Shown one piece after another: positions 8,177-16,647 of a stretch of DNA of 63,500 nucleotides (position 1 is the first letter of the stretch; each line of letters starts with the position of its first letter). The notes under the pieces are model-generated. The model was not told the origin of the DNA and did no database searches. It saw nothing but the letters and a program-made list of their open reading frames with translations. The DNA comes from Candidatus Krumholzibacteriota bacterium. Lineage in GTDB: Bacteria > Krumholzibacteriota > Krumholzibacteriia > JACNKJ01. The DNA lies in contig JAFGBK010000054.1 in the NCBI GenBank assembly GCA_016933175.1, forward strand, positions 1-63,500. The letters run 5' to 3'. Position numbers and translations under genes: made by a program.

Positions 8177-9499
8177 CTAGGCGTCCGCTCCCTCGTCCCA
8201 GGTTTCCAGCAGCTCGGACCGCTCGCGGGCGCCCTTGCGGAGCAGGCGCTCCAGGGAGGGCGGCGTCAGCCGCACGCGGAACCGGGCCCCCGCGGCGCCG
8301 TAGCGCACGTCCCGCACCTCCGCCTCCCGGTAGATGTGCCCCGTTACGGACCCGTCGCCGGCGCGCAGCTCGAGGACGGTCTCCACGAAGGCCTCCCGGC
8401 GCCTGGCGCGGATCGCCTCGCGCAGGCCCTCCAGCCCCTCGCCGTCGCGGGCGCTGACACGCAGGGCGGTCGGCCCGCCCGGGGCCGGACCCCCGGCGAC
8501 GCCCGGAACGGCGTCGCACTTGTTGTAGACCCGCAGGGTGGACTCGGGGTCGATGTCCATGTCCCCGAGCACCTCCTCCACGGCCTCGATCTGGCGGTCG
8601 CAGTCGGGGTTCGACAGGTCGACGACGTGGAGCAGCAGGTCCGCCTCGCGCACCTCCGACAGCGTGGCCTTGAAGCTCTCCACGAGGTGATGGGGGAGCT
8701 TGCGGACGAAGCCGACCGTGTCGGTCAGGAGCACGGTGTCGCCCTCGCCCAGGTCCAGGCGCCGCGTGGTGGAGTCCAGGGTGGCGAAGAGGGCGTCGGC
8801 CACGTGGACGTCGGCGGCCGTCAGGGCGTTGAGCAGGCTGCTCTTGCCCACGTTGGTGTAGCCCACCATGGCCACGGAGAAGGCCTCGCGCCGGCGCCGC
8901 TGGGCCTTGGTCTCGCTGACCCGCTCCACGCGCGCCAGATCACGCTTGAGCCGCGCCATGCGCTCGCCCAGGCGCCGGCGGTCCACCTCGAGCTGGGTTT
9001 CGCCAGGGCCGCGCGTGCCGATGCCGCCCTCCTGCCGGGACAGGTGCTCCCACATGCGGCGCAGGCGCGGCGCCAGGTACTCGAGCTGGGCCAGCTCCAC
9101 CTGCAGTCGGGCCTGCCGCGTCTGGGCCCGCAGGGCGAAGATGTCGAGGATCAGCTCCGTGCGGTCGATGACGTTGGTGTCCGTGGCGCGCTCCAGGTTG
9201 CGGGCCTGCACGGGGCTGAGGTCGTTGTCGAAGATGATCAGGTTGGCCTCGCGCTCGCGGCACCGCTCGGCCAGCTCGGCCACCTTGCCCTTGCCGATGA
9301 AGGTCGCGACGTCCGGCGCCCGCCGTTCCTGGATGGTGGCATGCAGCACGCGCGCCCCCGCCGCGCGCGCCAGCTGGGCCAGCTCCAGGAGGTTGGCCTC
9401 CTCCTCCTCGCGCTCCTGACCCCTCAGCACCGTGCCCATGAGGACGGCGCGCTCGCGAACCGCCTGCGCGGGGGGATGGAAGAAGTCCTTGCCGGGCAT
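8177..9499 (-). CDS. hflX: ribosome-associated GTPase HflX
   Basis: HflX binds the 50S subunit and splits stalled or heat-stressed ribosomes. The 440-residue protein has the N-terminal nucleotide-binding-like domain (about 20-200, with F-I-G-K-G-K and F-D-N-D-L-S-P), the G-I-G-T-R-G-P-G-E-T-Q-L-E linker, and a GTPase domain with G-Y-T-N-V-G-K-S-S (about 211-219), D-T-V-G-F and N-K-C-D. Length and domain order are standard. It begins 7 bases after the M24 peptidase stop, so the two form an operon. Confidence 0.95.
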   Translation of the reverse strand: MPGKDFFHPPAQAVRERAVLMGTVLRGQEREEEEANLLELAQLARAAGARVLHATIQERRAPDVATFIGKGKVAELAERCREREANLIIFDNDLSPVQARNLERATDTNVIDRTELILDIFALRAQTRQARLQVELAQLEYLAPRLRRMWEHLSRQEGGIGTRGPGETQLEVDRRRLGERMARLKRDLARVERVSETKAQRRRREAFSVAMVGYTNVGKSSLLNALTAADVHVADALFATLDSTTRRLDLGEGDTVLLTDTVGFVRKLPHHLVESFKATLSEVREADLLLHVVDLSNPDCDRQIEAVEEVLGDMDIDPESTLRVYNKCDAVPGVAGGPAPGGPTALRVSARDGEGLEGLREAIRARRREAFVETVLELRAGDGSVTGHIYREAEVRDVRYGAAGARFRVRLTPPSLERLLRKGARERSELLETWDEGADA

Positions 9500-9506
9500 C
9501 GCGCTC

Positions 9507-10754
9507 CTAGTCCACCCCGCCCCGGAGGGGCACCTCGAGGGTCAGGGGATAGTCCACCAGGCGCTCGAGCGCGCCCTCCCGCACCACCACGGTGTCCTCC
9601 AGGCGCACGCCCAGCCTCTTCTCCGGGTAGTAGAGGCCCGGCTCGAGGGTCAGGACCATGCCCGGCTCCAGTTCCTTGGGGCCCGTGGCCCGCATGAAGG
9701 GCTCCTCGTGCACCTCCAGGCCGACGCCGTGGCCGAGGCTGTGGCAGAAGCCCACCTGGGTGCCGGGGTGGCTGCGAAGGGTCTCGTAACCCTTCTCCTC
9801 CAGGAAGCGGGCCACCCGCAGGTGCAGCTCGTGGGCGTCCAGGCCCGGCTCGAAGGCCTCGTAGCCCACGGTCAGGGCCTCGGCCACGTCCTGGTGCAGG
9901 CGCTTCAGGGCGGCGGGCGCCCGGCCGGGGCAGAAGGTGCGGGTCATGTCGAAGAAGTAGCCGTAGGGATTCTCCCGCGGAAAGATGTCGATGACGATGG
10001 GCTGGCCGGCCACCACCTTCCGCTCGTCGCTGCCCTCGTTGTGGGGCACGCCGGCCTCCTCGCCCTGGGCGATGATGCAGGCGGCCTCCTCGGCGAGTCC
10101 GTGCCTCATGAAGGTCTCGCGCATGGTCGTCTTGAGGCCGCCGATGGTCAGCGGCGCGCCGCCCGGCTCCACCAGCGTCCGACCGCGCAGGCCGCAGCGG
10201 GCGATGCGCCGGCGGATGGCGTCGAAGGCAGCGCAGGTGCCCTGGCCGACGCGACGGATGCGCTCGATCTCGTCCTCGGTCTTGATCTCACGGGCGCGGT
10301 CGAGCAGCGGGCTGCGCTCCTCCACCAGTTCCAGGCCCGCGCGCTTCGCCTCGCGGCGGAAGCGCTGCAGCCAGGGCAGCGTGGTTTCCAGGGTCGCGGC
10401 GCCGTAGAGCGCCAGGCGTCCCTTCGCCCGCACCTTGCGCAGCAGGGACAGCAGGTAGGCCACGCGGTATCCCACGGGATCGCCCGCGTACTGCTTGCGC
10501 AGCCTGCCCGCCTGCGTCCTCGAGACGGGCAGGAACTCGAAGCCCGTGCGGGCGGCGTTGTCCCGCTCGAAGTCGATCCCCACCAGTAGCTTCTTGCCGC
10601 CGCGCTTCCAGATGAGGGTGGCGTGCTCCAGCTTGGCGCCCCGCGCCAGGCGGAAGAAGGCCGGGTGCCCGACGCTGTTGCCGTCGATCAGGAGGACGTC
10701 GATCTTGCGCGCGCGCATCAGGGCGTCGATGGTGGAATGCAGGGGATCCGTCAT
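9507..10754 (-). CDS. M24-family metallopeptidase (Xaa-Pro aminopeptidase-like)
   Basis: A 415-residue protein with an N-terminal creatinase-like domain (about 1-170) and a C-terminal pita-bread domain. Metal ligands can be followed through V-P-H-N-E-G-S-D, I-D-I-F-P-R, F-F-D-M-T-R-T-F, G-H-G-V-G-L-E-V-H-E-E-P and L-E-P-G-L-Y. Family members remove N-terminal residues ahead of proline, or act as prolidases on dipeptides. It carries no signal peptide, so it is cytoplasmic. First gene of the operon with hflX. Confidence 0.88.
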   Translation of the reverse strand: MTDPLHSTIDALMRARKIDVLLIDGNSVGHPAFFRLARGAKLEHATLIWKRGGKKLLVGIDFERDNAARTGFEFLPVSRTQAGRLRKQYAGDPVGYRVAYLLSLLRKVRAKGRLALYGAATLETTLPWLQRFRREAKRAGLELVEERSPLLDRAREIKTEDEIERIRRVGQGTCAAFDAIRRRIARCGLRGRTLVEPGGAPLTIGGLKTTMRETFMRHGLAEEAACIIAQGEEAGVPHNEGSDERKVVAGQPIVIDIFPRENPYGYFFDMTRTFCPGRAPAALKRLHQDVAEALTVGYEAFEPGLDAHELHLRVARFLEEKGYETLRSHPGTQVGFCHSLGHGVGLEVHEEPFMRATGPKELEPGMVLTLEPGLYYPEKRLGVRLEDTVVVREGALERLVDYPLTLEVPLRGGVD

Positions 10755-10947
10755 GGTGGACCTCGCGCTGGCAGGAGGAGAAGGGTGCCCGCCGCGGCGG
10801 GCCCGGACGGCATCAATATGCCGCCTGGAGCCGAAAAGCTCAACTCCCGGTCCAGGGGCCGGCGCGCCCCCGTCCGCGACCGGTCCGGCGGGCCGCGGCG
10901 CGGACGGCGCGGGCGGCCCGCCGGACCTCGCGGAACACCCGTTCCCC

Positions 10948-10976
10948 TTGTGCGTAGGCAGGCCCGGCACTATGGT
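10948..10976 (+). promoter_or_regulatory. promoter for the CadC-like regulator
   Basis: TTGTGC and TATGGT are separated by 17 bases. A start near 10983 gives a leader of about 46 bases to ATG 11029, which has GGAG seven bases upstream. Confidence 0.4.
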
Positions 10977-11028
10977 CGCCCAGGGTGCCGACCCCGAAAG
11001 ACAGCGCAACGACAGGGACGGAGTAAGC

Positions 11029-13173
11029 ATGTCCCGGGATGACGGCGGCCGCTCGCGGCGGGCCGCCTTCCTCGTCGACGACCGGCTCGTGCAGCCGGAT
11101 CTGAACCGCATCAGCGGCGGGGGGCGCACCGTCCAGGTGGAGCCCCGCCTCGTCGACGTCCTGGTGCGCCTGGCCGAGCGGCCCGGCGAGGTGGTGGGAC
11201 GGCGCGAGCTGCTGGACGCGGTCTGGAGCGACACCGTCGTCGGCGAGGAGTCCCTGACCCGCGCCATCTTCGAGCTGCGCCAGATCTTCGGCGACGATCC
11301 CCGCGCCCCCCGGATCATCGAGACCATCCGCAAGCGGGGCTACCGCCTCGTGGCTCCGGTGCGGCCGGCCGGCGCGGATTACGTCGCCGAGGCCCCGGCG
11401 GGCCCGGACGCGGCGGCGGTCCCGGTAGCCGCGGCGCCCGCGCGTGCCGCCCGACGCCGCGGCTCCTGGACGGCGCGGCTGCTGGGCGCGGCGGCCGTGG
11501 CCGTCCTGGCGGCGGCCCTGGTCATCATCTGGCAGCTCCGGCGCCCCGCGCCGCCCTCGAGTCTGCTGGCCTCGCTCCCCTTCACCAGCTTCCCCGGCCT
11601 CGAGCTCCATCCCGCCCCCTCCCCGGACGGGGGCCGCGTGGCTTTCGCCTGGAACGGGCCGGCCGAGGGCGAGTTCGACCTCTACGTCAAGCAGCGCAAC
11701 ACGGAGACCCCCCTCCAGCTCACCGACACGCCCGAGAACGAGGTCTACCCGGCCTGGTCGCCCGACGGCGGCACGCTGGCCTTCATCCGCCGCGGCGCCG
11801 GCGAGCAGGGCATCTTCACGGTGCCGGCCATCGGCGGCGAGGCCCGCCGCCTGTACCAGACCGCGGGCTTTCTGAGCGACCTGGACTGGTCGCCGGATGG
11901 CCGCTGGCTCCTCTTCGCCGAGCGCGAGGACCTCTCGCGGCCCCTGCGCCTCGTCCTGCTCGACGCGCACAGCCTCGAGCGGGAAGTCCTGACCCATCCC
12001 GCGCCGACCCTCCTGGGCGACGATTGCGCGCGCATCTCGCCGGACGGACGCCTGGCGGCCTTCATCCGGCGCGAGCTGAGCGGCATCGGCAGCATCTTCA
12101 CCGTGCCCCTGGCGGGCGGGGAGCCGCGCCGCCTGACGCAGGCGCTGGTGGACGTGCGCGGCCTGGCCTGGTGCAACGGCGGCGGGTCCATCGTCTTCTC
12201 CACCGTCCTGGGCGGGACCAACGACCTGTCCGTCGTGTCCGCAGCCGGCGGGCGCGTGCGGCGCCTGCCCTCGTTCAGCGAGTGGATCCTGGCGCCGGCC
12301 ACGGCGCGCGCGGCCGACGTCCTGGTCTACGAGAGCGTCACCTTCACCCGCGACATCTGGCGCCGGCCCCTGGGCGCGAACGGCGGCGAGGCGACGCCCT
12401 TCATCGTCTCCACCTACTGGGACGGGGCGCCGCGCCACTCGCCGGACGGGTCGCGGGTCCTCTTCCTGTCGGCGCGGACGGGCTTCATGGAGCTGTGGAG
12501 CTGCCGCCGCGACGGCTCCCGGCTGCGCCAGCTCACCCGCCTGCGCGGTCCCATCCCCGGCGGCGGGCACTGGTCGCCCGGCGGCGAGCGCATCGCCTTC
12601 CACACCATCGACGAGGGCCGCAGCGGCGTCTGGGTCCTGGACCAAGACGCCGCCGTGCCCCGGCTGCTCCACCAGGAGCTGGGAAGCTGCCTCCTGTCGG
12701 GCTGGTCGCGCGACGGCGGCTGGATCTACTTCTCCACGCCCATGGGCGACGCCTGGCGGCTCTGGAAGATCCGCGCGACGGGCGGCGAGCCCCTGCCCGT
12801 GCCGGCGGAGGGGGCCATGGCGGCCGCCGAGACGCCCGATGGCCGCGGCCTGCTCTTCACACGGCCGCCGGAACCGGGCATCTGGCGCCAGGATTTCTGG
12901 GGCGGCCCGGCCCGGCGCGTCGTCGACGACCTCCGCCCGGGGGACTTCTACTACTGGCAGGTGATGGGAAACGGCCTCTACTACAATCGTGAGCGGGACG
13001 GCCTCTTCGAGCGCGTCCGCCGGGACCTGGACAGCGGCGAAACCCGCGTGGTGGCCCGACTGCCCGAGGCCAACAGCCTCACGGTCAGCATCGCGCCGGA
13101 CGAGAGCGAGCTGCTCTTCGTCCGCATGGAACACGTGGACGTGGACCTGCGCCTGGTGGAGGACTTCCGCTAG
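11029..13173 (+). CDS. CadC/ToxR-like membrane regulator with TolB-type propeller
   Basis: A 714-residue one-component regulator. Residues about 15-105 form an OmpR-type winged helix, with R-R-E-L-L-D-A-V-W and R-K-R-G-Y-R-L at its end. A proline/alanine linker follows, then one membrane segment at about 151-171 and a periplasmic beta-propeller built from PD40 repeats (S-P-D-G-G, S-P-D-G-R, S-P-D-G-S occur repeatedly). The propeller presumably senses a ligand or protein outside the inner membrane and the N-terminus binds DNA. Monocistronic. Similar proteins are multiplied in Acidobacteria and related soil groups. Confidence 0.88.
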   Translation: MSRDDGGRSRRAAFLVDDRLVQPDLNRISGGGRTVQVEPRLVDVLVRLAERPGEVVGRRELLDAVWSDTVVGEESLTRAIFELRQIFGDDPRAPRIIETIRKRGYRLVAPVRPAGADYVAEAPAGPDAAAVPVAAAPARAARRRGSWTARLLGAAAVAVLAAALVIIWQLRRPAPPSSLLASLPFTSFPGLELHPAPSPDGGRVAFAWNGPAEGEFDLYVKQRNTETPLQLTDTPENEVYPAWSPDGGTLAFIRRGAGEQGIFTVPAIGGEARRLYQTAGFLSDLDWSPDGRWLLFAEREDLSRPLRLVLLDAHSLEREVLTHPAPTLLGDDCARISPDGRLAAFIRRELSGIGSIFTVPLAGGEPRRLTQALVDVRGLAWCNGGGSIVFSTVLGGTNDLSVVSAAGGRVRRLPSFSEWILAPATARAADVLVYESVTFTRDIWRRPLGANGGEATPFIVSTYWDGAPRHSPDGSRVLFLSARTGFMELWSCRRDGSRLRQLTRLRGPIPGGGHWSPGGERIAFHTIDEGRSGVWVLDQDAAVPRLLHQELGSCLLSGWSRDGGWIYFSTPMGDAWRLWKIRATGGEPLPVPAEGAMAAAETPDGRGLLFTRPPEPGIWRQDFWGGPARRVVDDLRPGDFYYWQVMGNGLYYNRERDGLFERVRRDLDSGETRVVARLPEANSLTVSIAPDESELLFVRMEHVDVDLRLVEDFR

Positions 13174-13180
13174 GCGTGGC

Positions 13181-13249
13181 GCGGCGGCGCGCGCCGGTGC
13201 CGGCGGCCGCGCGGCCGGCGCGGTCCTTGCGGGCGCGGCGCGCCGCCGC
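13181..13249. terminator. inverted repeats between convergent genes
   Basis: A perfect 12-base inverted repeat (13181-13192 with 13238-13249) encloses GGCCGCGCGGCC, itself a 12-base palindrome. It separates the convergent regulator and STAS genes and could block read-through on both strands. No U tract is present. Confidence 0.35.
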
Positions 13250-13254
13250 GAGAC

Positions 13255-13620
13255 CTATCCCAGGGAGGCGAGAGCCTCCTCGGCCGTGTCGAAATCCTTG
13301 ATGTAGCTCCACAGGTTCACGAGCTCGAGCAGCATGCGGGTCTCCGTGGACACGCCGGAGACGTGCAGGCGCCCCTGGACGCGGGTGATGGACGTGTAGC
13401 AGGCGGCCAGCAGGCCGACGCCCGCGCTGGTCAACCGCTTCACCCCCGTCAGGTCGAGGACGAAGTCCCTGTAGCCGGCCCGTATCTCCCCGCGCACGTC
13501 CTCGAGCAGGTCGTAGCACTCCCGCGAATCGATCAGGGATCCCTTCAGGCGGAAGATCACGGCCTTGGGCTCTTCGCGCTCGGATCGTTCGACTTCCAGC
13601 TTGCCGCGAAGCCAGGTCAT
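13255..13620 (-). CDS. STAS-domain anti-anti-sigma factor-like protein
   Basis: A 121-residue protein with the STAS fold: G-S-L-I-D-S-R-E, F-V-L-D-L-T-G-V, then L-T-S-A-G-V-G-L-L with Ser65 at the position phosphorylated in SpoIIAA/RsbV. Such proteins release a sigma factor by binding its anti-sigma kinase, or act as modules in larger switches. No partner kinase or sigma factor is encoded within this window. The start (ATG 13620) follows AAGG at about nine bases. Its promoter is divergent from that of the phosphoesterase. Confidence 0.82.
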   Translation of the reverse strand: MTWLRGKLEVERSEREEPKAVIFRLKGSLIDSRECYDLLEDVRGEIRAGYRDFVLDLTGVKRLTSAGVGLLAACYTSITRVQGRLHVSGVSTETRMLLELVNLWSYIKDFDTAEEALASLG

Positions 13621-13651
13621 CTCGCTATCCCTTCGCCAAGGGTCCGCTCCC

Positions 13652-13660
13652 AGCATAGCA
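13652..13660 (-). promoter_or_regulatory. extended -10 promoter for the STAS gene
   Basis: On the minus strand TGCTATGCT gives TGn plus a near-consensus -10. Transcription would begin about 25 bases before ATG 13620. No good -35 is visible. Confidence 0.35.
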
Positions 13661-13807
13661 CGATGCCGCGCCGGACACACCCCGGCGATGCGCGGATCCG
13701 GCGGCCGGGGGCGGGCGGACCCTCGACCCTGGACAGTCCCGGCCGCCTCGGCGACACTGGGGCGGCCGTCCGGATGCCCCGCGGCGGCGCGCCCGAGGAG
13801 GTCCGCC

Positions 13808-15385
13808 GTGAAACGGCTCGTCGCCATCGCCTGTGCCCTCGCGCTCGCCCTGTCCCTGGCCGCGCCGGATGCGCGCGGCGTCGAGATGGCCCGCGGCCTC
13901 GTCTTCGCCGACCAGGACGGCGACGGCCGACGCGGCGCCGGCGAGCCCGGCCTGCCGGACGTGCGCGTCTCCAACGGCCGGGAGATCGCCGTTACGGACG
14001 GCGACGGCCGCTGGGAGCTGCCCGTGCGCGGGGACTGCGTCCTGTTCGTCATCAAGCCGCGGGGCTGGGCTCCGCCCCTGGACGACCAGAACCTGCCGCG
14101 TTTCCACCACGTGCACTGCCCGGCGGGCTCGCCGGCCCTGCGCTTCGCCGGCGTGGCGCCAACGGGGCCGCTGCCCGCCTCGGTGGACTTCCCCCTGCGG
14201 CGCCAGCAGGAGCCGGACCGCTTCCGCGCGGTCCTGTTCGGCGACACCCAGCCCCGCGACCAGAAGGAGATCGACTACCTGGCCCACGACATCATCGAGG
14301 AGGTGGCGGGGGTCAACGCGGCCTTCGGCGTCACCCTGGGCGACGTCATGTTCGACGACTTGTCGCTCTTCGGCAGCCTCAACGCCGCCGTCGCCCGCGT
14401 CGGCATCCCCTGGCGCAACGTCCTCGGCAACCACGACCAGAACTACGACTCGCCCGACGACGCCCGCGCCGACGAGACCTTCACCCGCGTCTACGGCCCG
14501 CCCTACTACAGCTTCGACTGGGGGCCGGTGCACTTCGTCGTCCTGGACGACGTGTACTGGCGGGGCCGCGTGGCGGACGAGGACGCCTACGCCGGCGGCA
14601 ACTACACGGCCGGCCTGGGCGCGGACCAACTCGCCTTCCTGGGGCGCGACCTGGCCCTCTGCCCGCCCGACCAGCTCGTGGTGCTCTTCATGCACATCCC
14701 CCTGACGGCGCCCTGGGTGGAGGCCGACCGCGAGGCCCTCTTCCGCCTGCTGGAGGCGCGGCCCCGCTGCCTGTCCGTGTCGGCCCACTACCACGTCATG
14801 GCCCACGTCTTCCTGGGCGCCGAGGACGGCTGGCGCGGCGCGGCGCCCCACCATCACTTCATCAACGCCACCACCTGCGGGTCGTGGTGGTCGGGGGCGC
14901 CCGACGAGCTGGGCATCCCCCACACCACCATGCGCGACGGCGCGCCCAACGGGTGGACCCTGGCGACCTTCGGCGCCGACGGCTACCGGCTGGCCTTCAA
15001 GGCGGCCCGGCGGCCGGCGGACCACCAGATGAGCATCTTCGCGCCGGAGGTGGTGGCGCGTGCCGGGGCCGACACCACGGAGGTCCTGGCCAACGTCTTC
15101 GCCGGCTCCGAGCTCTCGCGCGTGGAGATGCGCCTGGCGGGCGGCGAGTGGCGGCCCATGGAGCGCGAGGAGCGCGAGGACCCCTACTACGCGGCCATGA
15201 AGGCGCTGGAGGAGGGCGATACGCCGCCGCCTGGCCTCAGGCTGCCGCGCGCCGGGAAGAGCCCCCACATCTGGCGCGGCCTGCTGCCCGCCGATCCGCC
15301 GGCCGGCACCTGGGCCATCGAGGTGCGCGAGACGGACATGTTCGGCCAGGTCCACCAGGGCCGGCGCCTGGTCCGCATCGAGTAG
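13808..15385 (+). CDS. exported calcineurin-like phosphoesterase
   Basis: A 525-residue periplasmic or surface protein. The GTG start has GAGGAGG six bases upstream and a clear signal peptide. Residues about 28-110 form a small beta domain like SdrD/carboxypeptidase-regulatory repeats (D-Q-D-G-D-G-R-R-G). The phosphoesterase core follows: F-G-D-T-Q (Asp146), L-G-D-V-M, G-N-H-D (207-210), M-H-I-P-L and S-A-H-Y-H, supplying the usual two-metal ligands. A C-terminal beta domain (about 400-525) completes the metallophosphatase-N-C architecture. The substrate is unknown. Confidence 0.85.
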   Translation: MKRLVAIACALALALSLAAPDARGVEMARGLVFADQDGDGRRGAGEPGLPDVRVSNGREIAVTDGDGRWELPVRGDCVLFVIKPRGWAPPLDDQNLPRFHHVHCPAGSPALRFAGVAPTGPLPASVDFPLRRQQEPDRFRAVLFGDTQPRDQKEIDYLAHDIIEEVAGVNAAFGVTLGDVMFDDLSLFGSLNAAVARVGIPWRNVLGNHDQNYDSPDDARADETFTRVYGPPYYSFDWGPVHFVVLDDVYWRGRVADEDAYAGGNYTAGLGADQLAFLGRDLALCPPDQLVVLFMHIPLTAPWVEADREALFRLLEARPRCLSVSAHYHVMAHVFLGAEDGWRGAAPHHHFINATTCGSWWSGAPDELGIPHTTMRDGAPNGWTLATFGADGYRLAFKAARRPADHQMSIFAPEVVARAGADTTEVLANVFAGSELSRVEMRLAGGEWRPMEREEREDPYYAAMKALEEGDTPPPGLRLPRAGKSPHIWRGLLPADPPAGTWAIEVRETDMFGQVHQGRRLVRIE

Positions 15386-15514
15386 GCGGCAGCGCGGCGG
15401 TGCTGTGGCCGCGGCGCTCGGCGCGCCGCGGGGCGTTGCGAGGTGTTGCGTTCTTGCCTGCGTGGGCGGCGGCAGGTATGCTCCGTTGCCAATCCCTCTC
15501 CCGGAGGCTCTCGC

Positions 15515-16318
15515 ATGCCCGAGCACCGCGTCACCCAGGGCGACTGCCTGCTCAGCCTCGCCAAGGAGCACGGGTTCTCCTGGGAAACGCTCTGGAACCA
15601 CCCCGACAACGCCGAGCTCAAGCGGCTGCGCAAGGATCCCAACGCGCTCAAGCCCGGCGACGTGCTGGTCATCCCCGAGCGCCGCGACAAGCAGGAGGAC
15701 GCCGCCGGAGAGGCCAAGACCCAGTTCCGCCGCACGGGCGCCCTGGCTCGCCTGCGCCTGGAGATCCTCGCCGTGCCGACACCCGCGTCCGGCGCCTCCG
15801 GCACACAGGAAGGCGGCGGCGAGACGCAGCAGAGCGAGGGCGGCGGCGGTTCCGCGACACAGCAAGGCGGCGGCGAGGGCGGCGGCGCCACGCAGCAGAG
15901 CGAGGGCGGAGATGGCGGTGGCGCGCAGGCGCCCGCCGAGCCGGAGCCCCTGGCCGACACGGCCTTCACCCTGGACGCCGGCGGCTCCATCCAGGAGGGC
16001 AACACCGACGGCGAGGGCCGCATCGACGTGCCCGTGCCCGCCGGCGCGCGGCAGGCCGAGCTGGTGCTGTCCCCCGGCACGCCCGACGAGCGCCGCCTGA
16101 CCCTGCTGCTCGGCGGCCTCGACCCCGCCGCGGAGGTCACGGGCGTCAAGCAGCGCCTGGCCAACCTGGGCTTTCCCGCCGGGGACGAGAGCGACGGCGC
16201 CGAGACGCCCGAACTGGAGCAGGCCCTGAGCGCTTTCCAGCAGCACTGCGAGCTGGAGGTGACGGGCCGCATCGACGACACCACCCGCGACCGCCTGGTC
16301 GAGGAGCACGGCAGCTAG
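15515..16318 (+). CDS. LysM and peptidoglycan-binding-like protein of an injection-system type cassette
   Basis: A 267-residue protein without a signal peptide. Residues 1-55 are a LysM-like module (H-R-V-T-Q-G-D-C-L, ending P-N-A-L-K-P-G-D-V-L-V-I-P). The middle is a Gly/Gln/Ser-rich linker with a duplicated segment. The C-terminal part has an L-L-G-G-L-D-P stretch, then G-V-K-Q-R-L-A-N-L-G-F and F-Q-Q-H-C-E-L-E-V-T-G, a peptidoglycan-binding-1 fold. From recall, this same order occurs beside VgrG/PAAR genes in myxobacteria and other type VI-type loci. No such genes are present here. First of three closely packed genes. Confidence 0.75.
   Translation: MPEHRVTQGDCLLSLAKEHGFSWETLWNHPDNAELKRLRKDPNALKPGDVLVIPERRDKQEDAAGEAKTQFRRTGALARLRLEILAVPTPASGASGTQEGGGETQQSEGGGGSATQQGGGEGGGATQQSEGGDGGGAQAPAEPEPLADTAFTLDAGGSIQEGNTDGEGRIDVPVPAGARQAELVLSPGTPDERRLTLLLGGLDPAAEVTGVKQRLANLGFPAGDESDGAETPELEQALSAFQQHCELEVTGRIDDTTRDRLVEEHGS
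15824..15909 (+). repeat. direct repeat inside the LysM protein linker
   Basis: A 20-base sequence starting ACGCAGCAG recurs exactly at 15824-15843 and 15890-15909, a 66-base period that keeps frame. It codes for T-Q-Q-S-E-G-G copies in a flexible linker and would allow length variation by slippage. Confidence 0.7.
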
Positions 16319-16326
16319 GAGGCGCC

Positions 16327-16647
16327 ATGCCCGACGAGAACGGCGCATCGTCCACGCAGGGACCGGCCGGCGGCGGCCGGCCCATTCCCGTCGAGCGCGG
16401 CGGTCCCGGCGACGAGCGCTTCAACCGCATCGTCCTGAGGCCGGCGCCCTTCGCCGTGCGGCTCGTGGACGAGGAGGGCGAGCCGAAGGAGGGCGTGGCC
16501 TACGTCCTGACCACCGAGGACGGCACGGAGTTGTCGGGCGAGACGGATGCACAGGGCTGGATCCGCCGCTGGGACGTGCCCGCGGGACGCGTGTCGGTGC
16601 GCATCGACGACGAGACCCTGGTCGTCGGCGATGGGGAGGAGGGCTGA
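16327..16647 (+). CDS. small Ig-like/regulatory-domain protein of the cassette
   Basis: A 106-residue protein with a disordered N-terminus, then one beta domain: F-A-V-R-L-V-D-E-E-G-E-P, Y-V-L-T-T-E-D-G-T and S-G-E-T-D-A-Q-G-W. This is the carboxypeptidase-regulatory-like module that often accompanies VgrG-linked cargo or is fused to LysM proteins. It starts 8 bases after the LysM gene stop, and its TGA overlaps the ATG of the next gene by one base, so the three genes are one translational unit. The role could be as a structural adaptor; that is inference. Confidence 0.65.
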   Translation: MPDENGASSTQGPAGGGRPIPVERGGPGDERFNRIVLRPAPFAVRLVDEEGEPKEGVAYVLTTEDGTELSGETDAQGWIRRWDVPAGRVSVRIDDETLVVGDGEEG

